From Metabacillus schmidteae (GTDB taxonomy: Bacteria; Bacillota; Bacilli; Bacillales; Bacillaceae), in the NCBI RefSeq assembly GCF_903166545.1, contig NZ_CAESCH010000001.1:2608001-2672000 (forward strand): 64,000 bases of DNA. Direction: 5' to 3'. A program made the translations under genes and the position numbers. Below the pieces are notes generated by a model. That model was not told the origin of the DNA. It saw only the letters and a list, made by a program, of their open reading frames with translations, and ran no database searches. Below, one piece after another: positions 56,902 through 64,000 of the stretch (the first letter of the stretch is position 1; each line of letters begins with the position of its first letter).

Positions 56902-56940
56902 AAGAGTCCGATTGTTGGCAGACATTTCGGCTCTTTTTTA
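56902..56940 (+). terminator. Terminator of the UppS paralogue
   Basis: AAGAG-T-CCGA pairs with TCGG-CTCTT (one bulge), then T6. Confidence 0.7.
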
Positions 56941-57154
56941 TTAGGAACGATCTGTTTATATAATAGTGATTTCAAAAAAAATCTAATGTGAAAAAAATTT
57001 CGACAAGGACTTAGACTGATTTTTAGTTACTAAAACTATATTATTTTTCCAATATTTTCTCAATTTCATTGGCGTTTTTGGAAAAAAAGTTTAATGTTTT
57101 GTTAACGGTATCATATTTATAATTTAAAAATATTCTTATGGGAGTGGATTAATT

Positions 57155-58005
57155 ATGAAGTTACTATACAATCAGCCTGCTCAATCATGGAATGAAGCGC
57201 TTTCGATCGGAAATGGCCGTCTCGGTGCAATGATTTTTGGAGGGGTTGATAAAGAACATTTGCAATTCAATGAGGATACCTTATGGTCAGGAACACCAGG
57301 AAACGGTAATAATCCGAATGCAAAGGAACTGCTGCCTAAGGTCCGTCAGCTGATCTTCGAAGGGAAGTATGAAGAGGCAGATCTATGTCAAAGAAGATGT
57401 TGGGTCCATACACCCAATCATATATGCCATTAGGTGATCTGCATATCCAATTTTATCATGGACAAGCGGTTCATTCATTTGAGCGAAATCTCAATTTAAA
57501 GACAGCTACTAGTCATGTTGAATATAAGATTGGTGAAGTAAAGTATACCCGTGAAATGTTCTCATCTTATCCAGACCAAATCATCGTTATCCGTCTACAT
57601 ACAAGCAAACCGGGTTACTTACATTTTACAGCAAGTTTAGGGAGCTCTTTAATGTTTCAAACTACTTCTAATCAAGATCAACTTATTCTTAGAGGCATCT
57701 GTCCGGAACATGTAGATCCTTCTTACTATAATACAAATAAACCGATCATTTATGGGGACCCTGTGACAACAGAAGCTATAACATTTGAAGGACGCTTAGG
57801 TGTGAAAACAGAGGATGGCTCAGTTAAGGTTGATCATAATGGTATACATATAATGGGAGCTACTACTGTGACACTTTATTTAGTGATAGAACCATCCTTT
57901 GAAGTGTTTGAAGATGGGAAGAACATATCTGTTAAAAAAATGGCTAATAATAGGGTATCATTCGAAACAATGGCTGGGAAAAATTATTTGGTTAAAAGAA
58001 TCTAA
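57155..58005 (+). pseudogene. Broken GH95 alpha-L-fucosidase, N-terminal remnant
   Basis: The first frame (57155 to about 57390) begins MKLLYNQPAQSWNEALSIGN and has NGRLGAMIFGG and NEDTLWSG, the N-terminus of GH95 enzymes. The match continues in another frame from about 57385 (KMLGPYTQSYMPLGDLHIQF), so a frameshift lies near 57380-57395. The second piece stops after the N-terminal beta domain at 58005, whereas GH95 enzymes are about 750 residues with an alpha/alpha barrel. Both a frameshift and loss of the catalytic part make it a pseudogene. Confidence 0.88.
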
Positions 58006-58128
58006 ATAGGATGTATGCTAGTCATAGTAGAGAAGTGACGGATACCAGGTTGTAAAACTCTTATTATTAGGTAAATTATTTTCATATATACGAAAGTTAC
58101 CAATACTAAATTGAGAAGAGGGATAAAT

Positions 58129-58839
58129 ATGGAGATAAGCGTAAAGGCAGCTTACGATCAACTTGCAAGCGATTATGAACATAATGTCGATACTAAAAAT
58201 CCATGGAATTCTCATTATGAAAGACCTGCAATGGTAAAGCTATTTCCTTCAGATTTGACTACTATTAAAGTATTGGATGCAGGTTGTGCAGCAGGTTGGT
58301 ATACAGAAAAGTTACTGGAACTTGGTGCTGAAGTCACTGCAACTGACATAAGTGAAGAAATGGTAGCAGCTACACAAAGGCGTGTTGGAAACAAAGTGGA
58401 AGTTCTTAATATTAACCTGGAAAAAGAATTGCCTTTTCAAAATGAATCATTTGAATTTATAATCAGTTCACTTGTCATTCATTATATAAAAGATTGGGAT
58501 AGAACTTTTAGTGAGTTTCAAAGGATTTTGAAGCCGGGAGGTATATTTTTATTTTCAATCCATCATCCACTTATGGATATAAAATTCTCCAAAAATAATG
58601 AATATTTTTCGAAAGAGTTAATTGTGGACCAATGGGAAAGACAGGGAAAGATCATTGACGTCCCTTTCTATCGAAGACCCTTGAATGAAATAATAAATAA
58701 AACTCTTGAGTTTTTTGCCATCGAAAGGATAGTTGAACCTCAACCTACAATCGAATTTAAAACATTAAATCCAGAAGGTTATCAAAGGCTAATGAGCCAA
58801 CCTAATTTTTTGATTATTAAGGCAATGAAAAAACATTAA
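58129..58839 (+). CDS. Class I SAM-dependent methyltransferase
   Basis: The 236-residue protein has the SAM motif VLDAGCAAGWYTEKLLELGA, TDISEEMV and a methyltransferase-11 core ending LKPGGIFLFSIHHP. Substrate unknown; relatives methylate small molecules or quinones. The ATG at 58129 lies five bases behind AGAAGAGGGA; the TTG frame start at 58111 overlaps that site. Confidence 0.88.
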   Translation: MEISVKAAYDQLASDYEHNVDTKNPWNSHYERPAMVKLFPSDLTTIKVLDAGCAAGWYTEKLLELGAEVTATDISEEMVAATQRRVGNKVEVLNINLEKELPFQNESFEFIISSLVIHYIKDWDRTFSEFQRILKPGGIFLFSIHHPLMDIKFSKNNEYFSKELIVDQWERQGKIIDVPFYRRPLNEIINKTLEFFAIERIVEPQPTIEFKTLNPEGYQRLMSQPNFLIIKAMKKH

Positions 58840-58910
58840 ACAAACGTTGAGTGAAATAAAAATATTACATTGGGGAATTCTAAATTTAGAATAATTTAGG
58901 AGGACTTAAC

Positions 58911-59207
58911 ATGTATAATCGAATAGAAAATATTAGAGATCAATTACCAGAAGAACATAAGGATATTGCTGTTTTAACAAGACATATATTTGATGCTTTT
59001 GATAAATTAATTGATGAACATAGACGATTTGTTGGAATAAGTGCAACTGCTAGAGTAAAGCCAGATCCAATCGAGGAGAAAACCTTTTTAGATACTATAA
59101 ATCAAATGAAAATGACAATTTTGAATGAACTTGAGAAAACATTACTGGATATTGAACATGAAGGAGATAAAAATTGGAATAAAATCTACAAAGATGGAAT
59201 TGAGTAA
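58911..59207 (+). CDS. Helical small protein, unknown
   Basis: The 98-residue soluble protein starts MYNRIENIRDQLPEEHKDIA and is predicted all helical, with a short loop FVGISATARVKPDP in the middle. TTAGGAGG lies upstream of the ATG. It follows the methyltransferase by 71 bp. I do not recognise the family. Confidence 0.75.
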   Translation: MYNRIENIRDQLPEEHKDIAVLTRHIFDAFDKLIDEHRRFVGISATARVKPDPIEEKTFLDTINQMKMTILNELEKTLLDIEHEGDKNWNKIYKDGIE

Positions 59208-59296
59208 TTAAACATGCTTATGTATAGAAGGGGAAGTACGCAGTTCAGTCAAATATCAAAATAGGAAAAAACTCACAATGTCATTTTAGCGAAAAG

Positions 59297-59328
59297 GGGA
59301 TATCTACAAAGAGTAGATATTCTTTTTA
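59297..59328 (+). terminator. Terminator of the helical small protein
   Basis: ATATCTAC and GTAGATAT form the stem, followed by T5. Confidence 0.75.
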
Positions 59329-59475
59329 TATGTAGCTTGATAATATTGAAAAATTTACACAGTATCCTTAACTGGATAAAAACACACAATATACTTCATT
59401 AAATATATTACTTGTTCTTGTTTATAAAATACCATTGATAAAAAAGCACATTTCATAAATGAAAAGCACTTTTTA

Positions 59476-59952
59476 TTATCTTCTAATAATTTTTATATGA
59501 AGCGGTACTAAAAAATAAAAAGCAATAATAAAAACAATGAAAGAAATAAACCTATTCCATCCAGAGTACTCCATGTATCCGAAATATAGCATCCCTGTCT
59601 CAATCAATAATGATAATATTGTAAATAGGATCGTTAATTTCCATTTGTTTTTTTTAGTAAAATAATTTATAAATAATATGGAAAGAGAAGTTGGTATAAA
59701 CGTATAAGAGAGTATTTCTCCAATTCCTCCTGTGTTAGGATCACCTAAATCTATAAGATCGAATCCCCTGGCAATAATGCCATCGGTTATCCAAGTAAAT
59801 AGACCTACAATACCAAAAGTAGTATACATTTCTATCCAGGAAATCTTTTTCTTAGGAATGAACAAAGCTGTTAAAACTAATACAATACTAATTGTAACGG
59901 GAAACCAAAGACCTTTTGCTCCCAGGTCTAAATTATGTAGAAATGTATCCAT
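59476..59952 (-). CDS. Polytopic membrane protein, CBO0543-like
   Basis: The 158-residue protein has about five hydrophobic helices with short charged loops and the stretch WITDGIIARGFDLIDLGDP. It resembles the small CBO0543-type membrane proteins of spore formers, an assignment by eye. GGAGAG precedes its ATG. No function is known. Confidence 0.7.
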   Translation of the reverse strand: MDTFLHNLDLGAKGLWFPVTISIVLVLTALFIPKKKISWIEMYTTFGIVGLFTWITDGIIARGFDLIDLGDPNTGGIGEILSYTFIPTSLSILFINYFTKKNKWKLTILFTILSLLIETGMLYFGYMEYSGWNRFISFIVFIIAFYFLVPLHIKIIRR

Positions 59953-60192
59953 AGATACTCTCCTTTTTGGAAGTAAGCCTCTTATCTAGAAATTCAATAA
60001 ATTGTATATCTTTTCAAAGATATTTTAACTCGAATAGCATGTAATTATTCACAAAGAGTTCGCAATAATTTTTCCTGAAGTCGTAAAAGATATTCATTGC
60101 AAAGTCTTCAAAAGTAGCTGCCTTTTTGACCATCCAAAATGAAAAACAAGTGGTATAATGAATGGAAAATTAATCAAGGTGGCTTTGTAATA

Positions 60193-60870
60193 ATGATAAA
60201 TTGGGTAGAAATTAAAGAGGGAAATGTAAGTTATTTTGAAATGGCTATGGAATTGTATGACAAAGCTTTTCCTATTGAAGTGAGAGAACCGCATGATATT
60301 TTTCTAAGAGGTTTACAATATGCACAAAATTATTATCATTTCTTGTTAGGGTTTGAAGGAGATCAACTTGTTTCATTTGCAACAGGACATTACTTTGCAA
60401 ATATAAATTCAGGATTTATTGTGTATATTGCTACTAACCTTCATGCACGAAGTAGTGGGATAGGTTCAAAAACACTAATGAAAATAGAAGACTTATTAAA
60501 TAATGACGCGATTTCAGCAGGCAACTCATCAATTAAAGCAATTTACTTAGAAACAGAAACACAAGAATTGGTACATACAGAAGTTGAAAAACAAGATTAT
60601 ATCAAAAGGAATAGATTCTTTTCCGGGAATAACTATGTTAAGTACAACGAAATCAACTATCTTCAACCACCTTTACATGATGATGTAAAAGATATGCCAC
60701 TAAATCTTTTGATTAAGTACCCAGGCAATACTAATCTAAGTAAGGAAGAAATAAAATTAGCTGTTAAAACGATTTATAAAGAAAAGTATTTTGAGATAAA
60801 TGAAATTGATAAAATGGTACTCAATCAATGTCTTAGAAAGATGGGATTTGAGGAAGATGAGTTCTTTTAA
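60193..60870 (+). CDS. GNAT-family N-acetyltransferase
   Basis: The 225-residue protein has a GNAT acetyl-CoA loop at ARSSGIGSKTLMKIEDLL and the beta-4 strand IVYIATNLH. The C-terminal 80 residues lie outside the usual fold. The ATG at 60193 follows AAGGTGG by about nine bases; the ATG at 60139 lacks a site. Substrate unknown. Confidence 0.8.
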   Translation: MINWVEIKEGNVSYFEMAMELYDKAFPIEVREPHDIFLRGLQYAQNYYHFLLGFEGDQLVSFATGHYFANINSGFIVYIATNLHARSSGIGSKTLMKIEDLLNNDAISAGNSSIKAIYLETETQELVHTEVEKQDYIKRNRFFSGNNYVKYNEINYLQPPLHDDVKDMPLNLLIKYPGNTNLSKEEIKLAVKTIYKEKYFEINEIDKMVLNQCLRKMGFEEDEFF

Positions 60871-61096
60871 GCAATTTAACATGAGAAATAGTCAATTAAA
60901 GCGTTATGCAGCTGCTTTTTTGACTTAACTTATTCGGATTAATGCTTAGAGTTTTAACATAAAGCGCTTAATAAATTAGGTTATATGAAAAGATCGTATA
61001 AAATTGGATTTTAATACCATCTTTTTCATTTTCCTAGTAAAATAAAAGATAGAAATTTATTAAAATATAGGCATTTCTTTTGAGGGGGAAGAGAGA

Positions 61097-61897
61097 ATGA
61101 TTCGTAAGTTAAATAAAGATGACAATGATTCAGTAATGGCGCTTATTGGCCATAAGCCGGCAGAAAATTTATTTATTATAGGTGATATTGAAGCATTTGG
61201 TTATGAATCTGATATTCAAGAGATATGGGGTCAATTTCATAACGAGAAATTGATAGCTGTTTTATTACGGTACGACCGAAATTATATCCCATATAGCGAG
61301 CAATCTTATGACGTAAAGGGTTTTGCAGATATCATTAACAGTAATCCTGCTCAAATTGAAATAAGTGGATTAAAGCATGTAGTAGAGCCTTTACAAAAAT
61401 TAATAAATAGGGATGTAAGAAAACATAGTGGAACTTATTATGCAAAATGTACAGGTTTAAGTTATGAGATATCTAAATCAAGAGTACAGTGTGCAAACTA
61501 TTTACAGCCGTCAGAGTATGCTGAAAATGTAGAGATGTTGAGTTCAATTCCTGAATTTTCAACTGGGAATTTTAGTGTCGAAGCGAGAGAACTTGCTGAA
61601 AAATATAAAACAGGAAGAACATATGTTGTCAGAAATGAACAAGGGGTAATGGTTTCATCTGCATCTTCCACGGCTGAAAATTCTCAATCAGCTATGATCG
61701 TTGGTGTTGGGACAAGACCCGGCTTTGAACGGAAAGGCTATGCAACGATATGCATGGAAAAGCTTTGCAGTGAATTATTAGCAGAGGGGAAATCACTTTG
61801 TTTATTTTATGATAATCCTGCAGCAGGAAAAATCTATAAACGATTAGGATTCACCGACATAGGATTTTGGACAATGATTCGGTACGAATTAAAGTAA
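61097..61897 (+). CDS. GNAT-family N-acetyltransferase, two-part
   Basis: The 266-residue protein has a divergent N-terminal half and a C-terminal GNAT domain with VGVGTRPGFERKGYATICMEKL and the end motif YDNPAAGKIYKRLGFTDIG. GAGGGGGAAGAGAG lies before the ATG. Substrate unknown. Confidence 0.85.
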   Translation: MIRKLNKDDNDSVMALIGHKPAENLFIIGDIEAFGYESDIQEIWGQFHNEKLIAVLLRYDRNYIPYSEQSYDVKGFADIINSNPAQIEISGLKHVVEPLQKLINRDVRKHSGTYYAKCTGLSYEISKSRVQCANYLQPSEYAENVEMLSSIPEFSTGNFSVEARELAEKYKTGRTYVVRNEQGVMVSSASSTAENSQSAMIVGVGTRPGFERKGYATICMEKLCSELLAEGKSLCLFYDNPAAGKIYKRLGFTDIGFWTMIRYELK

Positions 61898-61944
61898 TCT
61901 TCTTAGAATGGATTGGTGTTAAAAAATGAATGGGGTGTAAGAAA

Positions 61945-62850
61945 ATGAGTAAAAGTAGGTGGATTAGATTTGTGATATATATCTTTATACTCCTTACTAT
62001 TTGTATTACTTTTTTCATTTTCAAATCTTTCCAAAAAGAGTTAAAAGGGAGAACAGGGGCAAACCTTACATTCTTTGAAACGGTTAAAGCAGTAACGACA
62101 CAAAACTTTGATAGTAGCCTGGAAAAAGATCTCAAGAACAGTGCAATGAAGAAAAAAGTGAACAATGTTACGATTCATTATAATGATCAAGTAGAAGATC
62201 TATTACCTAAAACGATTCAGATTTTGACGAGGGCTGACGATAAAACGATGAGATTGCTAGGAAGTTATAATATGAAACCTGTAGATCTCATTTTTTTGAA
62301 ATCGGAAGATATGAAGGAGTTTACAGGTCTTAAAAATGTTTCAGGAGTATATTCTGATTTTGACAAATTAATAGGTATTCATGTTTTTGATGAAGATATT
62401 CAGAAAATTGTAGAAGAACAAAAAACAGAATCGTATTTTTTTCAGAAATCTATTTTGCACGAGTACACCCATTATGCAACAAATAGAAAATTAGATGAGA
62501 TAGGTGTAAATAATACAATATTTCCTCATTGGTTTATAGAAGGTATAGCAGAATATGTTGGAAGTGATAAAACGACAGTAAAATATGAGCCTTTCAATTT
62601 TAAATGGCTTACCCTCAAGGAATTAAGCAGTTATAATCAATGGCAAGATGCAAGGTTAACAGAAGATGTGAACCCATACTTACAGTCATATTTTGCCATT
62701 AACTATTTATTAGAAGTGTATGGAGAGAATACAATCCATGATGTGATGGAACGAACAAAGGAAAAAAATGATTTCTATCAAGCTCTTGAACAAGTTACCA
62801 GGAAAGAATTGGTCGATTTTGAAAATGATTTAAAAGATTATTATAAATAG
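61945..62850 (+). CDS. Membrane-anchored gluzincin-like metallopeptidase
   Basis: An N-terminal membrane helix (about residues 8-26) is followed by an extracytoplasmic domain with the zinc motif H172-E-Y-T-H176 and the downstream glutamate E203 in EGIAEYVG, the peptidase MA-like spacing. The 301-residue protein is probably a surface peptidase of unknown substrate. An in-frame ATG at 61930 is possible. It is followed directly by the tandem repeat array. Confidence 0.85.
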   Translation: MSKSRWIRFVIYIFILLTICITFFIFKSFQKELKGRTGANLTFFETVKAVTTQNFDSSLEKDLKNSAMKKKVNNVTIHYNDQVEDLLPKTIQILTRADDKTMRLLGSYNMKPVDLIFLKSEDMKEFTGLKNVSGVYSDFDKLIGIHVFDEDIQKIVEEQKTESYFFQKSILHEYTHYATNRKLDEIGVNNTIFPHWFIEGIAEYVGSDKTTVKYEPFNFKWLTLKELSSYNQWQDARLTEDVNPYLQSYFAINYLLEVYGENTIHDVMERTKEKNDFYQALEQVTRKELVDFENDLKDYYK

Positions 62851-62867
62851 ATTAATATTAATTCAGT

Positions 62868-63476
62868 TCATTTCTACCTTTTTGGGTTTTTACGAATGGT
62901 TTTTACTTACTGGCTTCGAGAAAGCATACGTATTTCTAGTTTCCGTATGTTTTTTCACTCTTTCACCTATTAAAGATACACAAATGGTTTTTATTTACAA
63001 TTTTTTTGCATTTGAGGTCATTTCACCCTTTTTTTGGTTTTTACGAATGGTTTTTTCTTAATGGCTTCGAGAAAGCATACGTATTTCTAGTTTCCGTATG
63101 TTTTTTTCACTCTTTCATCTATTAGAGATACACAAATGGCTTTTATTTACAATTTTTATCACATTTGAGGTCATTTCTACCGTTTTTTGGTTATTGCAAA
63201 TGGCTTTTTCTTACTAGCTTTGAAAAAGCATACGTATTTCTAGTTTCCGTATGTTTTTTTCACTCTTTCACCTATTAAAGATACACAAATGGCTTTTATT
63301 TACAATTTTTATCACGTTTGAGGTCATTTCTACCTTTTTTTTGTTTTTGAGAAAAGGTTTTTCTTACTGGCTTCGAAAAAGCATACGTATTTCTAGTTTC
63401 CGTATGTTTTCTTCACTCTTTATCAATTAAAAGATACACAAATGGTTTTTATTTACAATTTTTTCGCATTTGACGG
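62868..63476. repeat. Four-copy tandem repeat, 150-153 bp per unit, each with a terminator-like hairpin
   Basis: Units start at 62868, 63018, 63171 and 63324 with TCATTTC. Each contains GCATACGTATTTCTAGTTTC followed by CGTATG and a T run, so each has a CATACG/CGTATG hairpin (62925-62949, 63076-63100, 63229-63253, 63382-63406), and each ends with ATACACAAATGG, TTTATTTACAATTT and a TTTGAGG/TTTGACGG end. No open frame crosses the units. The first hairpin can end the peptidase transcript. The whole gap 62851-63764 holds this array, the terminator at 63513 and the promoter of the next gene. Confidence 0.92.
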
Positions 63477-63512
63477 AAAAAGTCAATGAATATAGCAATT
63501 TTTAAAAACAGG

Positions 63513-63539
63513 CACATTTCATAAGAAATGTGTTTTTTC
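63513..63539 (+). terminator. Rho-independent terminator
   Basis: CACATTTC and GAAATGTG form a perfect 8-bp stem with ATAA loop and T6. Confidence 0.85.
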
Positions 63540-63701
63540 TATTTTTTTCTCTTAAAAAGGATGAACTCTGAAAGTTGAAAACGAATTTGATTACAGTTTA
63601 ATCTTTTCTTATTGGACGATTTTCCTTGATGAGTTTTATTATTAACGCTAAATATATACAAAAAATGCAAGAATCATACTTTTCCTCTCTCGTAAATTAT
63701 C

Positions 63702-63728
63702 TATAATTAGAAAATGTAAACACTTTCA
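63702..63728 (+). promoter_or_regulatory. Promoter region with cre-like site before the GPH transporter
   Basis: A -10-like TATAAT at 63702-63707 is followed by TGTAAACACTTTCA at 63715-63728, which differs from a CcpA cre consensus only in the central CG. Location at the start point would fit carbon catabolite repression. Confidence 0.5.
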
Positions 63729-63764
63729 AACAAAATGGAAATGAAAGATTTGGGGGAATTTTTA

Positions 63765-64000
63765 ATGGAAGAAGCAAAACAGGAATACACTACGATACCC
63801 GATGAGGAAAAAAAAGAAAGCGCTCCTTTTGGATTGAAGGACAAAATTGGCTATTTGTTTGGTGATCTTGGAAATGATTTCTTTTTTATGCTCGTCAGTG
63901 CTTTTTTAATGGTTTATTATACAGACATTTTTCATATTAGCGCTGCGTTAGTTGGGATGTTATTTCTTGTAGCTCGCTTATGGGATGCAGTTGCAGATTT
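63765..64000 (+). CDS. GPH-family sugar:cation symporter, 3' end missing
   Basis: The frame starts MEEAKQEYTTIPDEEKKE and continues FGLKDKIGYLFGDLGNDFFF and LVARLWDAVADF at the window edge, the N-terminal pattern of glycoside-pentoside-hexuronide symporters (first two helices visible). GGGGGA precedes the ATG. It likely imports a glycoside or hexuronide under catabolite control. Confidence 0.85.
   Translation, partial: MEEAKQEYTTIPDEEKKESAPFGLKDKIGYLFGDLGNDFFFMLVSAFLMVYYTDIFHISAALVGMLFLVARLWDAVAD

Noticed and set aside
62868..63476. CRISPR array
   Set aside because: Units are about 150 bp, nearly identical throughout, with no short direct repeats or variable spacers and no cas genes.

Overview
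The window comes from a low-GC, endospore-forming Bacillota, family Bacillaceae. Evidence is the set of spore genes (cotM, sspP, sspO, sspN, tlp, cotJA-cotJB-cotJC), strong Shine-Dalgarno sites, many TTG/GTG starts, a T-box leader and a tandem glycine riboswitch. Positions 7565-21400 keep the gene order of the Bacillus subtilis cotM-sspPO-citB-yneN-sspN-tlp-ynePQRST-parEC region, with a few small genes added. Nothing in the window allows a species call.

Layout. 1-5.3 kb: end of mannonate dehydratase uxuA, a GntR-family regulator and a very large GH2 beta-glycosidase, a hexuronide/beta-glycoside utilisation group. 5.5-7.4 kb: PAS sensor kinase and two microproteins. 7.5-21.4 kb: spore genes, aconitase, the yne genes, plsY and topoisomerase IV. 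21.4-26.1 kb: small membrane proteins, a UbiB-type kinase, a DUF2243/CtaG pair and an SDR epimerase. 26.3-28.3 kb: T-box(Leu)-controlled type-2 leuA. 28.3-29.6 kb: structured RNA candidate, gene relics and a regulatory element.

29.65-46.04 kb is the most interesting part. It reads as a complete aerobic route from glycine betaine to pyruvate: BCCT uptake carrier, Rieske oxygenase (betaine to dimethylglycine) with a thioredoxin-reductase-like ferredoxin-NADP reductase, a dimethylglycine dehydrogenase with a folate-binding GcvT domain, monomeric sarcosine oxidase, then a glycine-riboswitch-controlled operon glyA-sdaAB-sdaAA-gcvT-gcvH-gcvPA-gcvPB that converts glycine to serine and pyruvate or cleaves it. 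A 42-bp element (33/42 identical, no gaps) lies about 400 bp in front of both the dehydrogenase gene and the divergently placed BCCT gene, so the two ends of the island appear to share one regulator. Directly after the island sit a HesB-like Fe-S protein and a MerR regulator/zinc alcohol dehydrogenase pair of the aldehyde-stress (AdhR/AdhA) type with three AGTTAACT dyads. That fits a pathway that releases formaldehyde at two steps.

48.7-64 kb is accessory: a shortened MobV relaxase, a PhyH dioxygenase/TIM-barrel isomerase pair, an LprI-type lipoprotein, spore-protein-like small genes, cotJABC, a diguanylate cyclase, a lone UppS paralogue, a broken GH95 fucosidase, a methyltransferase, two GNAT enzymes, a gluzincin-like membrane peptidase, a four-copy 150-bp tandem repeat in which every unit carries a terminator-like hairpin, and the start of a GPH-family sugar symporter behind a cre-like site. 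I saw no rRNA, tRNA, CRISPR array or intact insertion sequence.
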